A DNA stretch of 64,000 nt from Trema orientale. Its lineage: Eukaryota > Streptophyta > Magnoliopsida > Rosales > Cannabaceae. Position 1 is the first letter of the stretch. Every line of letters starts with the position of its first letter. Below are positions 47,478 through 60,346 of the stretch, piece by piece. A program made the translations under genes and the position numbers. The notes under the pieces are model-generated. The model was given only the letters and a program-made list of their open reading frames with translations, did no database searches and had not been told where the DNA came from. The stretch spans positions 83,160-147,159 of the forward strand of contig JXTC01000504.1 in NCBI GenBank assembly GCA_002914845.1, in the 5' to 3' direction.

Positions 47478-49900
47478 ATGACAACACCAATACGATTCCT
47501 TAAACTAAAAGAAATTTATGAAACAATCGAATCTCGCATTAGTAGACTCTGGCACAATAATGATTATACAACCGAGCGTCTAATAACTCTTGATTGTGTT
47601 TTAGTTGATCATGAGGTAAACAGATAATATTAAATTACCTTATATTATACTTTACTATAATTTAGTATAATTATACGTATATGTTTTAATATTTAATCTC
47701 ATTAAATATCATATAATAATTAAATAACTTTTTGTAAAATGTAGCATGAAGTAATCCATGAAAAAATCAAAGCTCGAGATGTAGATTATATTTCACAACA
47801 AATAACTGAAGGTGAAGTGTATCAAATCAGCAATTTCAATGTAGCTCGTAATAAACCGAGACATCGAATCGTTCCACAAAATGCGATACTGTAATTTACT
47901 AGAGCAACATCATTCAGTACAATAACAATCTTAACAACAAATATATTCTATGTATAAATTTTATTTCGTAGATTTTGACCAACTACCATCAAGGGCAGAT
48001 ATTCATGATATTTTATAAGGTATTATTAATTATAATAATATTTTTTTCAAACATTTGTTAATAATTATTTAAATTTTCTTATCTGATTTTTTTTCCTTTT
48101 CTATTAGATGTCATTGGAATGTTAAATGGAAATACAAGAAATAGAAGAAATAGATATCAGAGGAAAAATGATACCGAGACGAACACTAATAATACAGAAT
48201 GTTAGATAATTAATTTAATTATTACTAATATACACATATTAAAAATAATTTTATTTTTTAGATTGACCATAATTTAATATTATTTTATTTTGATTATAGG
48301 AGTGAAAAACTACAAATCACTTTATGGGGAGAAACAACGAAAAAATTTAATATAAATATTATTAAAACTTTAGAAGAACCAATCATAACAGTTTTTACCT
48401 CTATGACAGTAAAAAAATATTTAGGTAATTAATAATTATATTTTATATCTATAAATAAAAATATTCACATAATTTAATTATATAATAACTAATATTAATC
48501 TCTATATCAAACAGGAAATATACGTGTTGCAATTACAGGCGTAACAATATATTATATGAATATAGACGTATTAGAAGCCAACGCATTGAAGACAAGACAA
48601 CAATTATTTTATACATTTTCCTTAATTATAAAATAGAAAAATATGTTTAAATACTATTTTTTCCATCAATCTATTATTCAGATTTCAAAACACAACACAA
48701 TACGTCGAATACTTTTCAGCTCCTATTCCAAAAGAAAGACAATCACCAGATCAACAAAAAATGCAAAACAGGAAAATAGTTGTAGTATTAAATCAATTAG
48801 ATTATCTGACACAACAAGTGAAAAAAAAATATGAATAAAAATATCATTATATACTATATTATGATTTACACTAATATCTTATTTTTTTTATTTCCAACGA
48901 GTTAAATTCACAGTGAAGGTAACAATATTTAAATTTGAAATACATCAAGGCTATTATTATAACTCCTGCCACTAATATTCCAGACAAGTTCACGAGGCAG
49001 GAACTGGATAATGGTGCGATACTCATGGTTATCTCATATCAACTCTAAATCCATTGTACAAAATATAATTAAATAGTTTATATTAATATTTTTTTACTTA
49101 ATGCGGTCATAAAAACAAATTATAATTTATATCATCGATCATTAATCAAAATATTTATTTTCCTTTTTTTATATGTAATTCTTTTTTCACATTATCTTCT
49201 CAATAGATACAAATTAAATATCAGAATCCGAAATGACACAGGTGTCACAACAATAAAAATATTTGGAAAGGCAGCTCAAGTTTTGATCAAAAAGTCATGT
49301 TCTACATGGACAATACATAAAGGTTATACTGATCCAACAGCGTTATCACTAATAATCGAACAATTATGTAGACAAACGAAAATATTTCAAGTTATTTCAG
49401 AACTAGAGGAGTATTAATTGATACAATTTTATCGAAAATATTTGATGATGATGAATCTACCATATTATCCCTTCCAGCACCAATGACCATCTCAGAAACA
49501 TAAATAATACCAGCCATACCATTAGATCTAAAAACACTTGATCGAAAGAAAATTACCGAAAGGTAAAAAATTACTATCGATTTATATTTAACTTAATATT
49601 TTATAAAATATATCATTCATCGCTTAACTCATAATATATTTTTTGAATTTCAGATCAGAAACAACATCAATAGAAGGACAAAAAAATGAAAATCAATTTA
49701 GTAATTACTGAAAATTAAATACTTTATATTTGAATAAAAAATATTTATCTTTCCTTTATTTAAATAAGCACATAATTTAACTTTATTTCTTTTTCCTACT
49801 CTAAAATAATTATTTTTTAACTGCAATGAAGAACAACAAGACAAAAGAGGAAAACAAAAGCTTCGAAATGGATGATCAATCTTTTTTATTACAACAACAT
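47478..49900 (+). pseudogene. RPA1-like (OB-fold) Helitron accessory gene
   Basis: Exons with usable GT-AG borders are visible. Exon 1, 47478-47615, starts MTTPIRFLKLKEI and has ISRLWHN. Exon 2, 47745-47890, has ARDVDYISQQITEGEVYQISNF. Later exons near 47972-48018, 48108-48200, 48300-48424 (SEKLQITLWGE) and 48515 onward (GNIRVAITGVTIYY) follow, with a C-terminal part at about 49205-49415 (YKLNIRIRNDTGVTTIKIFG). This is the DUF223/RPA70-like OB-fold architecture of single-stranded-DNA-binding proteins that plant Helitrons carry. Some exons contain stops, so it is probably inactive. The intron-exon layout is better kept than the Rep/helicase frame. Confidence 0.75.
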
Positions 49901-49995
49901 TTTATAATATTTTAAACAATATTTTATCACACTCAAACAAATATCATCTTATTATAAATAGTTATGACATATTATAAATAATATAGCAGTATTTC

Positions 49996-52900
49996 TGTAA
50001 CGACCCGACTTTTAAGACTAATATCTACGTACGTTCTTAACATAGCTTATATATATATATTTTTAAAAGTCACAAATTTGGACTGTAAAAATTCATGACA
50101 AATTTTTTTTATTTATATAATCTTTCCAAGGTAGAAAACTAATTATTCTAAGCGAACATCATATTAAGAAATTTAGACCCTTTAAGAAAACATTACATAT
50201 ATATATTTTTTGTAAGATTTAAATAATGCACAACTAAAAAGGGCTTCCAGGTGAGGAGGAGGTTACAAATGGACCTCTTAAATCCCAAGCTCTCCTTAGA
50301 CAGGTTTAAGTCTTTTTGACAAAGCCCATTTAGTCTTACATTTTTTTTTCAAGTAAATATATTAGATATCAAAACAAAACAATATATTTATTTAAAAATC
50401 TTTAATTATTGAAAACATGTTTCAAGATGATATATATATATATATATATATCGTAAAAGGATATTTAAATAAAATTAGTCATATTGTATATAGTAAAATG
50501 ATTACTTAATCTTTGAGGTATAACTATACTTAAAATTAAAATTTAATATTTAAATATATCGTCTTGATATTATCTTAAAGAAACATAAAACTTAATCTTA
50601 CATATTAAGTAAACTATTTCTTTTTAATAAGAAGAAAACATATACGGAATTTATTATGGAGGTATCCCAAAGCCCGTGCCTCGCATCCATCCCCGCCTCG
50701 ATTCAAGACAACCTATTGCTCAAAACAAAGGTTGCTTACCTTTGGTATCTACAACATGGACATTTACACTACATGAGCTTTCGCTCAGTAAGTACAATTT
50801 AACTCACAAAACATTTCATACGAACAATATTTTATGATAGTTCAATTTTTCCGTCTTTGTGTTATCTTTCAACTTATATTTAATGAAGAAATCTTTTATC
50901 ACATATGTTATCATAAAATCTTTTTATCCTTCTTATGGGCCCTGTTGTACGTACCATGTGCGCACTTACCGACTGGGAATCAGGGGAGCGACCCTACTGA
51001 AAACACCAACAGTCATAAATTTAACATATTTTCCTAGGGAATCCTCACGTAATGGAGGCCGGTCTTATCTTCCCTTAGGAATCCTCACCTAGCGGAGGTT
51101 AGTACGACACCTTTATATTCTTATCTTTTACTTAGTTTTCTCTTTAACATAAATGGCTGTATCATATTTCAAACCAAATCTTATATTTCATATTCTTGAT
51201 ACTTCCTTAAGTTGAAGTATATTTATCAAGTAATGAACAATATTATAAAAGTAAATTTATAGCATCTTGATATCATAGAAGGCATGTATTTTCATAGGCA
51301 TATATACAAGCCAAACAAACATCTCTTGTATAGGCAAAATATGACATTTAATTATTTCAAATATTCTTTTTTAAAGAGAACATTCTTTTAAAACTATCCA
51401 TGCCATAGGTGAGATTGTACTTACCTTAAGTCCTTAGAAAATGTTCTTCATATTTGCAGTAAAATACCACACACTTAACCTTGTTGCAACCACATGTCTC
51501 TTCTTTATCCTTTTTATTTATTATTCATGCATCAACATTCATTTTATATGTCAACATATGCTATCATTGGTCATATGAAACCTATTTTATGAGTTTGAAA
51601 ATATTCACAATATAAATCCTAAAATAATGTTTCACATTAAAATTGTAGAATTTTGGTGCGTAATGTATACTTAAGGAAATTCATATTATAGTACATAATT
51701 CTATGCATTCTAAAATTTACATGAATCCATACGAAATAAATATAAATCTAAAGATTATGGTTAAGAATTTATAAACAATATTTATCACCATTTTTTTTCT
51801 AATTTAGAACTTGTAATAAAATTATTAAAGTTACGACTAAACAAGAATGATTGAATTTTCGGGAACGTTTTATAACTCAAACAAACTCAAAATTTTAAAA
51901 ACACATCATTAACATATTATAAGTTATGTATAATATTTGAAAATTCTAAAACAAATAATTTCATAGCACTTTAATCACTTGTAATTATACTTTAGAATTT
52001 ATTTCAGCATTCTGAAATATTGAAACATTGTGTATTCCGAAAATTATAATTAATTTTATAGACATCGAAAAATTATGAAAACTTTCAGAAATGATCTTAA
52101 CTTATATATGAACGTCTAATTAAAATTTCAACCTAAAATAAAAATTTTTGCCCTTTGAAATCGTACAACTAATTAGATAAAATCTGTTTTACAGCTTTTC
52201 TTAGCTAACGACTAACTTGTTTCAAATGATTTTTGTAAAATTATAGGAGTAAGGTATAAAGGTGAAACTTTCGAGAAATTAAATACACATATAGAAATAC
52301 TTCTCATAAAAATTGCAGACCTTAAAAAGTTTTCTAACTCTATATATCATAGGTTGAATTTAAACCTAAGTGCAATAAAACATACAAATCTTGAAAGACT
52401 AAAAGTTCTAAGAATTACCTTTTTTTTTTTCTTGAAACTTAAAGAACTCCATGAGGAAATTCTTGAAATCACAATAGATGAAATAGAAACTTTGAGAGAG
52501 AGATAGAGGAAAACAAATGAGGGAACTTGATTGTGTTTACAAAAGAATGCCCTATTTATAGGCTAATTATGTACATAAAATATATTTAAAATTGATTCAA
52601 AAAATATTAATAATAATCACCATTTACCTATCTTTTTTTCATGCAATTAAATTAATTTTATTAACCTAACTATGCTTCATCTACTTAAAAAAAATAATGC
52701 ATTATCTTATAATATTTACATTTAATATCCATAAAATCCATATAATGGATATATCATTCAAATAATTAATGCATGATTACGTAACTTACGTAATTTTTGT
52801 TTTGTTTTCTAATGTAATTATTAAATTTTTTTTATTTTAATGGTAATAATATATAAATAAAATATATTAATGGTGTTTTACATCATTTTCCATTCTAATA

Positions 52901-53190
52901 AGTGAAATGATGAATGTATATGCATATAATTAAAATATGTTAATGGCTACACTATTAATTCTTCTTTTACTATTTACACACATATATATATTTTACTTGT
53001 GACTATTTAACTTATTACTTGGGCTTGAAATGTTTTTTTTAACTTGGGCTCTCCTATTAGCTATCGGGCCAAAATAAATGACTTTGGGCTAAAATATTAA
53101 AACCCAATGATAAATACAAATAAGAATACTAATAATTTTAAATTGGACTTTCCTATTACCTATTGGGCCAAGATAAATGATTATTGAACT
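49996..53190 (-). repeat. Left LTR, copy 1 of the chromovirus type
   Basis: Begins TGTAACGACCC and stops at the N gap. Its part from about 50314 rightward matches 62439-64000. It contains a GC-richer block (about 50660-50780) and a repeated ATCCTCAC...GGAGG motif (about 51040-51110). From about 51940 on it is matched again by copy 2 after the gap, at roughly 95% identity. A possible target duplication unit ATTTC precedes it, but no partner is in view. Confidence 0.75.
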
Positions 53191-53299
53191 NNNNNNNNNN
53201 NNNNNNNNNNNNNNNNNNNNNNNNNNNNNNNNNNNNNNNNNNNNNNNNNNNNNNNNNNNNNNNNNNNNNNNNNNNNNNNNNNNNNNNNNNNNNNNNNNN
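53191..53299. other. Assembly gap (109 N)
   Basis: A run of N separating two partial copies of the same LTR segment. Confidence 0.99.
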
Positions 53300-54893
53300 T
53301 AATATTTGAAAATTCTAAAATAAATAATTTCATAGCACTTTAATCACTTGTAATTATACTTTAGAATTTATTTCAGCATTCTGAAATATTGAAATATTGT
53401 GTATTCCGAAAATTATAATTAATTTTATAGACATCCAAAAATTATGAAAACTTCCAGAAATGATCTTAACATATATATGAATGTCTAGTTAAAATTTCAA
53501 CCTAAAATAAAAACGTTTGCCTTTTGAAATCATACAACCAATTAGATAAAATCTGTTTTACAGTTTTTCTTAGCTAACGACTAACTTGTTTTAAATAATT
53601 TTTGTAAAATTATAGGAGTAAGGTATAAAAGTGAAACTTTCCAGAAATTAAATACATATATAGAAATACTTTTTATAAAAATTTCGGACTTTAAAAAGGT
53701 TTCTAACTCTATATATCATAGGTTTAATTTAAACCTAAGTGCAATAAAACATACAAAACTTGAAAGACTAAGAGTTCTAAGAATTACCTTTTTTTTTTCT
53801 TGAAACTAGAAGAACTCCAAGAGGAAATTCTTGAAATCACAATAGATGAAATAGAAACTTTGAGAGAGAGATGGAGGAAAATAAATGAAGGAACTTGATT
53901 GTGTTTACAAAAGAATACCCTAATTATAGGCTAATTATGTACATAAAATATATTTAAAATTAATAAAAAAATATTAATAATAATCACCATTTACCTAACT
54001 TTTTTTTTTATTTGATATCTTTTTATCATGCAATTAAATTAATTTTATTAACCTAACTATGCTTCATCCACTTAAAAAAAATAACGCATTATCTTATAAT
54101 ATTTACATTTAATATCCATAAAATCCATATAATGGATATACCATTCAAATAATTAATGCATGATTACATAACTTACCTAATTTTTGTTTTGTTTTCTAAT
54201 GTAATTAATAGATTTCTTTTATTTTAATGGTAATAATATATAGATAAAACATGTTAATGATGTTTTACATCATTTTCCATTCTAATAAGTGAATTGATGA
54301 ATGTATATGCATATTATTAAAATATGTTAATAGCTACACCATTAATTCTTCTTTTACTATTTACACATATATATACATTTTACTTGTGACTACTTAACTT
54401 ATTACTTGGGCTTGAAATGTTTACTTCAACTTGGGCTCTCCTATTAGCTATTGGGCCAAAATAAATGACTTTGGGCTAAAAGATTAAAACCCAATGATAA
54501 ATACAAATAAGAATACTAATAATTTTAAATTGGACTTTCCTATTACCTATTGGGCCAAGATAAATGATTATTGAACTCAAACAATTTAGGACCCAATAGT
54601 AAACATAATTAACTAAGCTTATTTCGTATTAACAATAATAACTATATATGTTGTAAAATAATTTATTCTTGCAATTAGGCACATAGTTCAACTTGACTTT
54701 CTTGTGTGTATCTCACTGCAATATATTCATGAAATTCATTAGTGTATAATTACTCAATTTCCATGATCAAAGAAACGAAATATATATTATAAAATTTTTA
54801 GACAAGAAAATTAACATAATAAATTCATTCTTCAAGAGAATACACTAATATTAAAAGATCATGATAAATAATTATTAAACTAATTTTTTTTTC
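53300..54893 (-). repeat. Left LTR, partial copy 2
   Basis: Repeats the 51945-53190 segment and then continues past the point where copy 1 stops, up to about 54893 where an integrase fragment begins. The two copies differ by about 4-5%, more than expected for two alleles, so this may be a second LTR rather than a simple assembly duplicate. Confidence 0.65.
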
Positions 54894-55326
54894 AAGTCTA
54901 GGGTTTTCTCGGGGTTTACAAGTTGGCACTACCTCGAAGAACTCTTCAGCATTCCACCCTCAAACTGATGGTCAGACTGAGGTTGTTAACCGGAGTTTAG
55001 GTGACTTGCTTCGATGTTTAGTAGGTGATAAACTTGGGAATTGGGATCTCCTTCTTCCTATTGCTGAATTTGCCTATAACAATTCTGTCAATCGTTCGAC
55101 TGGAAATAGTCCTTTTGAGATTGTTACTGGATTTTCTCCTCGCCAGCCTATTGATTTGATTCTTTTACCTGCTGATTATAAGCCTTCCAATTCAGCCCAA
55201 GATTTTGCTGATCATATTCGTAGTTTGCATAAAGACATTCGACGAAAAATTACTTTGAGTAATGAAAAATATAAGATTTCAGCGGATCTCCATCGTCGAC
55301 ATCAAGAGTTTAACGAAGGTGACTAT
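54894..55326 (+). pseudogene. Integrase fragment of another Ty3 element
   Basis: Plus-strand coding for the C-terminal half of a Ty3 integrase: SSAFHPQTDGQTEVVNRSLG, LLRCLVGDKLGNWDLLLPIA, AEFAYNNSVNRSTGNSPFEI and a final EFNEGDY. It lies opposite to the surrounding chromovirus pol and is of a different subfamily (the wording is closer to CRM/Reina-type integrases). Only about 430 bp remain; a fossil fragment. Confidence 0.8.
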
Positions 55327-55327
55327 N
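55327..55327. other. Single N at junction of two oppositely oriented pol genes
   Basis: The plus-strand integrase fragment and the minus-strand chromovirus pol meet exactly at one unknown base. Confidence 0.95.
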
Positions 55328-58300
55328 GTCTTCATGAATTTCGATGGGTTCATGATTTAACACGTGTGAAGGGTCCGGGACATACTTTTTCAGCATAGAT
55401 ACATGAAAGACGTTGTGTACATTAGCCAACTCTGGTGATAGAGCCAGTCTATATGCTACTTTTCCCACTCATTCGACGATCTCGAACGGTCCAATATATC
55501 TCGGACTCAATTTTCCCTTCTTCCCGAACCTCATTACACCTTTCATTGGTGCAACTTTAAGAAAAACTACGTCTCCCACTTGGAATTCCAATAGTGTTCT
55601 CCGCTTGTCAACATAGCTTTTCTGTCGACTTTGGGCAGTTTCCAACCTTTTCTTGATTTTCTGTACCGCTTCAGTGGTCTCCCTTATGAAGTCGGTGGTT
55701 TCTAAATGCTTCTCCCCAGGTTCATACCAATGGATTAAAGATATACATCTCCTTCCATAAAGCGCTTCATAAGGTGCTGCCTTGATAGAAGCCTGATAGC
55801 TATTATTATAAGAGAATTCTATCAATGGAAGCTTCTTGTTCCATGCTCCTTTAAAGTCTATCACATATGCCCTGAGCATATCCTCTAGAGTTTGGATGGT
55901 TCATTCTGACTGCCCATCCGTTTGTAGATGGAAAGCTGTGCTAAAAAGTAGCTTTGTTCCTAAAGCTTGTTGAACCTTCCTCCAAAAAGTAGAAGTAAAT
56001 CGACTGTCACAGTCAGAAATGATCGATCGTAGTATTCCATGTAGTCTGACTATCTCAGTCACATATAATTCAGCCAACTTTTCCAATGAATAAGTGATTT
56101 TCATTGGTAGAAAATGTGCTGATTTAGTCAATCAATCCACAATCACCCATATTGCATCGTATCCTTCACGTGTTTTAGGTAATCCAACCACAAAATCCAT
56201 GGCAATTTTCTCCCATTCCACTCAGGAATTTCAATTGGTTGTAACTCCCCAGCAGGTCTCTTGTATTCAGCCTTGACTTTCTAACAAGTCAAACCTTTGC
56301 ACGTACTTCGCCATATTATTTTTCATTCCATTCCACCGAAAGTACTCTTTGAGATCATTATACATCTTTGTTGTACTATGGTGGATAGAATAAGGGGTTT
56401 CATGTGCTTCGAAAAGGATTTGACTCCTCATTTCTACATCATTTGGTATGCAAAGTCTACCATTTTACTTGAGGATTCCATCAGGAGAGATGTTGAACTC
56501 TGACTGTCTACCCTCCGTAATATCTTCTCTAATTCGTAGTAGCGCTGGATCGAGCTCCTGAGCTTCCTTCATGTTCTCAAGAATGTTTGGTTTGAGAGTT
56601 AAAGTTGATAATTTTCCTACTATTAACTCTAAACCGACACTATTAATATCTTCTTGTAAGGGCTCAGGTAGGGCTTTTATTGACATCAAGGTTATAGTTG
56701 TTTTCCTACTTAGTGCATCTGCGACCTTATTTGCCTTACCTAGATGGTATACGATTTCACAATCATAATCCTTAACCAACTCCAGCTACCTACGTTGCCT
56801 CATGTTTAACTCTCTTTGAGTGAATATATATTTTAGGCTTTTATGATCAGTGTAAATTCGACATTGAGTCCCGTACAAATAGTGTCGCCAAAGTTTGAGA
56901 GCCAATATAACAGCAGCAATTTCTAGATCATGGGTTGGGTAATTCTTCTCGTGCTCCTTGAGTTGTCGAGAATCATATGCCACAACTTTCCCATTCTGCA
57001 TCAATACTGCTCCTAGTCCCAGCTTCGATGCATCACTAAAGATGTCAAACTATCCCTCATCTGACGGAATGGTAAAGATAGGTGCTCTAGTAAGCCTATT
57101 CTTCAGCTCTTGAAAACTTTCTTCGCACTTCTCCGTCCATTCGTATTTCTTTCCTTTTCGCGTAAGGGCTGTGAGAGGTGTAGCGAGTTTTGAAAATCTT
57201 TCTACGAATCTTCGATAATAGCCTGCTAATCCCAAAAAGCTCCTTACTTCAGTCACAGTTTTGGGTGCTGACCAATTATTGATTGCCTCTATCTTTAAGG
57301 GGTCTACTGATACACCATCGCTTGAGATGGCATGTCCTAGGAACTGGACTTGGTCAAGCCAAAATTCGCACCTGGAGAATTTGGCATAAAGGCGATATTC
57401 CCTCAATTTCTGTAATTCGAGTCTCAGATGTTCTTCATGTTCTTCTTGAGACCTTGAATAAATCAAGATATCATCAATGAAGACTATGACAAACTTGTCT
57501 AAGTATTCCTTGAATACTCGATTCATTAGGTCCATGAATGCTGCAGGGGCATTGGTTAACCCAAAAGACATCACTAAGAACTCATAATGTCCATATCGGG
57601 TTCGAAAAGCAGACTTGGGAACATCACTTTCTTTAATTCTCAATTGATGGTAGCCAGATCGTAGATCGATCTTCGAGAAAATTGCAGCTCCCTTTAGTTG
57701 ATCGAACAAGTCATCTATCCTTGGCAATGGATATTTGTTCTTTATAGTGACCTTGTTTAGTTCTCTATAGTTGATACACATTCTGAATGTGCCGTCTTTT
57801 TTCTTTACGAATAGCACTGGTGCACCCCAAGGTGAATGACTTGGTCTGATGAAACCTTTGTCTAACAACTCTTGCAGTTGTGTTTGCAGCTCCTTCAGCT
57901 CAACGGGAGCCATTCTGTATGGTGATTTGGAAATAGGGGCAGTACCCGGCAGTAATTCGATTTCGAAAGAAATTTCTCGCTCTGGCGGTAGTCCAGGCAG
58001 ATCTTCGGAAAATACGTCAACATACTCCATGACGATTGTTACATCCTCTGGTCTCTTCTTTTCTTCTTTACTCTTATCTAGGATATTAGCTAAATATCCC
58101 AGACACCCATTATTCAACATTCTCCTTGCTTGTATTGCTGAGATCAACATCCGAGGTTGCTTCATAGAATCTCCATTATAAGTGAACTTTTCCGCTCCAG
58201 GAGGCTTGAACGTGACCTTACGACTTCGATATTTAATACTAGCATTATACCTACCTAAAAAGTCCATCCTTAGAATGACATCATAATCTGTCATTTCTAG

Positions 58301-58582
58301 GATGACTAGGTCGACATACAGTTCTCTAGTAGTTATAATTATTGGAACATGCCTAATACAATGGCTTGCAGTTAAGGTTGCTCCTGAGGGTAGAGCTATG
58401 TTAAGGGTTCTAGTCATTCTATCACTACCCTGAGCTATCCTTTTTGCAAACATAAGCGATACAAAACAATGTGTGGCACCAGAATCAAATAAGACATATG
58501 CATTTTGAGTGACAACAAATAGCTGACCTGTGACCACATTAGATGTTCCTGCCTCGGCATCGCCCTTAGTGATAGCGTACAC
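55328..58582 (-). pseudogene. Chromovirus pol: protease, RT, RNase H, integrase
   Basis: Read on the minus strand. The protease has [12 protein letters not shown] (about 58480-58450). The reverse transcriptase has [33 protein letters not shown] and FIDDILIYS, ending around 57050. RNase H follows with [19 protein letters not shown] and [11 protein letters not shown] (57004-56786). Integrase has VADALSRK upstream, ISDCDSRFTS, and STAFHLQTDGQSE. The C-terminal region carries the RYIGPFEIVE block, then HNVFHVSMLKKY and a stretch close to the chromodomain linker. These enzymes copy and insert the element. A fossil with several breaks. Confidence 0.9.
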
Positions 58583-59172
58583 TTGTGCATTGGTCTCTGG
58601 ACCTTCTAATCTTCATTGACTAATCTGAGGTCCCTCAAGTTTGATCTGCATGTTATGGATCTGAGATCCATGTGGCCTGGGTATAGTAGGCTGGTTCAGC
58701 TGGTTCAATTTGCTGTAGCAATTTTTGGCATAATGGCTCTCCTTGCCATAAATATAACATGTGTTCGAGCCAAAACGACACTCCCTGGGGTGTTTTCTCC
58801 CACACTTGGGACACAGCAGAAAATCAACCTTTGCCTTCTTTTGTAAGTGAGGCTCTCCTTTCTGGTTTTTCTGACCATTAAAGTTATTCTTCCTGTTTTT
58901 GTTTTGGTTCTTATTCTGACCAGATTGGGTCCCATATCCTCTTTGGTTACTATTCTGATTCGGTTTAGCTTGTTCGCGTTGGTTCCTCTTCGCTTCGAAG
59001 TATCTCTGTCGCTCTTCTTTGGCTTGGGCGAGGCGATACTCTGCTCTGAGTGCCCTTTCCACTGTAGTTGGTGGGTTGTCGCCACTATCGATGACAACTG
59101 CCAATTCAGGGTGAAACATTTCTAGCATCCTCCATACTCGTTCCTCTTCAGTGGGTACCAAATAGGGACACT

Positions 59173-59553
59173 GATGAGGAATATGAATAAGCTATATTAG
59201 GAATCTATATGATTATTATTAATTAGACTATTTTAGGTTTATATAATTATATTTTATTTAATTATTAGGTATTAGTTAAATTTTGAGTAACTAGTTTGTT
59301 ATTTCTCTTTTATGTTTGGTTCTAGAATATGTCAGTTTTCTAGTTTTGTTTAAGAGCTTCTCTATAAATAAGCTCTTCTATGTTTATTATTTTTCAGACT
59401 TGATTAATGATATACAACTATTCAGAAATTCTCTCTCTAATATTCTTCCTCTCTCTCTAAAGTTCTTCCTCTCCTTCTCTAAATTCTTCCTAAATGCCTC
59501 TATTTTTCTTCTTTTTCTCATCTTTTCTAAATCTTCACTCTTGTTCTACATTA
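59173..59553 (+). repeat. Left (5') LTR of the young gag-only element
   Basis: 381 bp with TGATG/CA(T)TA-type ends and a TATA-like CTATAAATAAG at about 59362. It is followed two bases later by the primer-binding site (59556-59566). Pyrimidine-rich U5 part with CTCTCT runs. Confidence 0.9.
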
Positions 59554-59555
59554 AT

Positions 59556-59912
59556 TGGTATCAGAGTCAGGTTCGGTTTCTTCTTGCCTATCCTATAAAA
59601 ATTTTTATTCTGCTATTGAAGACCTAAAAAAATAAAATAAAAAAAATACTAGATCTACACAACCAGCCGCTACCATCTTTCTTTTGCAGCTCTCCACCAG
59701 ACTTCCGCACTTCCTACCGCCGACCAAGTCAACGCTCTCCGCCATGCCTCATCTCCAACGCCGCCTCTCATTCAGATTTGATTTAACAGTTCTCTACCAT
59801 AAGTCTACATGCTGATTTACCTCATCACATCATCAAGGCCAGTCCATGCTTTGCCTTTTTTCAAAGTGGAATGAGTTCCAGTTTTAATATCTTACATCAA
59901 TTGGTATCAGAG
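59556..59912 (+). promoter_or_regulatory. Two tRNA-iMet type primer-site copies, 346 bp apart
   Basis: TGGTATCAGAG occurs at 59556-59566, directly after the LTR, and again at 59902-59912, preceded by ACATCAAT, which resembles the LTR end (ACAT(T/C)A). The first copy is in the normal position; the second is unexplained. Confidence 0.8.
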
Positions 59913-60346
59913 CCTCGTTCAATTTCCTTTGCCTGAATTGATTTTCTCTGCCGAAATCTCTCCAAATTTTTCTTTTCTTGTCCTAGTTTAGTCCATTTTT
60001 TGTGTTTATTTTTGTCCCAAAAAAAAAAAAAACACTTGCTGCTTCCTCAACTTTTACATAGCAGGTTACCCAAAAAAAAAAAAAAAACAAAAAAAAAAAT
60101 TACAGCAAAGAGAAACGTATTTCTCACTTCCTATCCTTTTCTTCCACCACACCATCTCTAACACTTTCAGCTTTGACAGTTTTGCTAAAAGGTCCCTGAT
60201 TTGTTGAAGTTTGCATATTTGCTCCAGATTCGAAGATTTTTGCACTTGCACCCTTGTTTGATAACAATTTTTACTCTTGAAGATTTTTTTTATGGTTTTA
60301 TTAGTTGGAAAATTCATGAATGTGTTTTGATCCATTATAATTGAAT

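Larger units (their letters stand above)
42900..49950 (+). mobile_element. Decayed autonomous Helitron with RPA-like gene
   Basis: Two gene remnants in the order known from plant Helitrons: a Rep/helicase (about 42930-47298), then an RPA1-like gene with introns (47478-49900). Helitrons move by rolling-circle replication using an HUH endonuclease and a PIF1-like helicase. The body is extremely AT-rich and has many stops, so this is an old inactive copy. I found neither the 5' TC end nor the 3' hairpin plus CTRR end. On the right an LTR starts at 49996, which may have cut off the 3' end. Confidence 0.8.
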
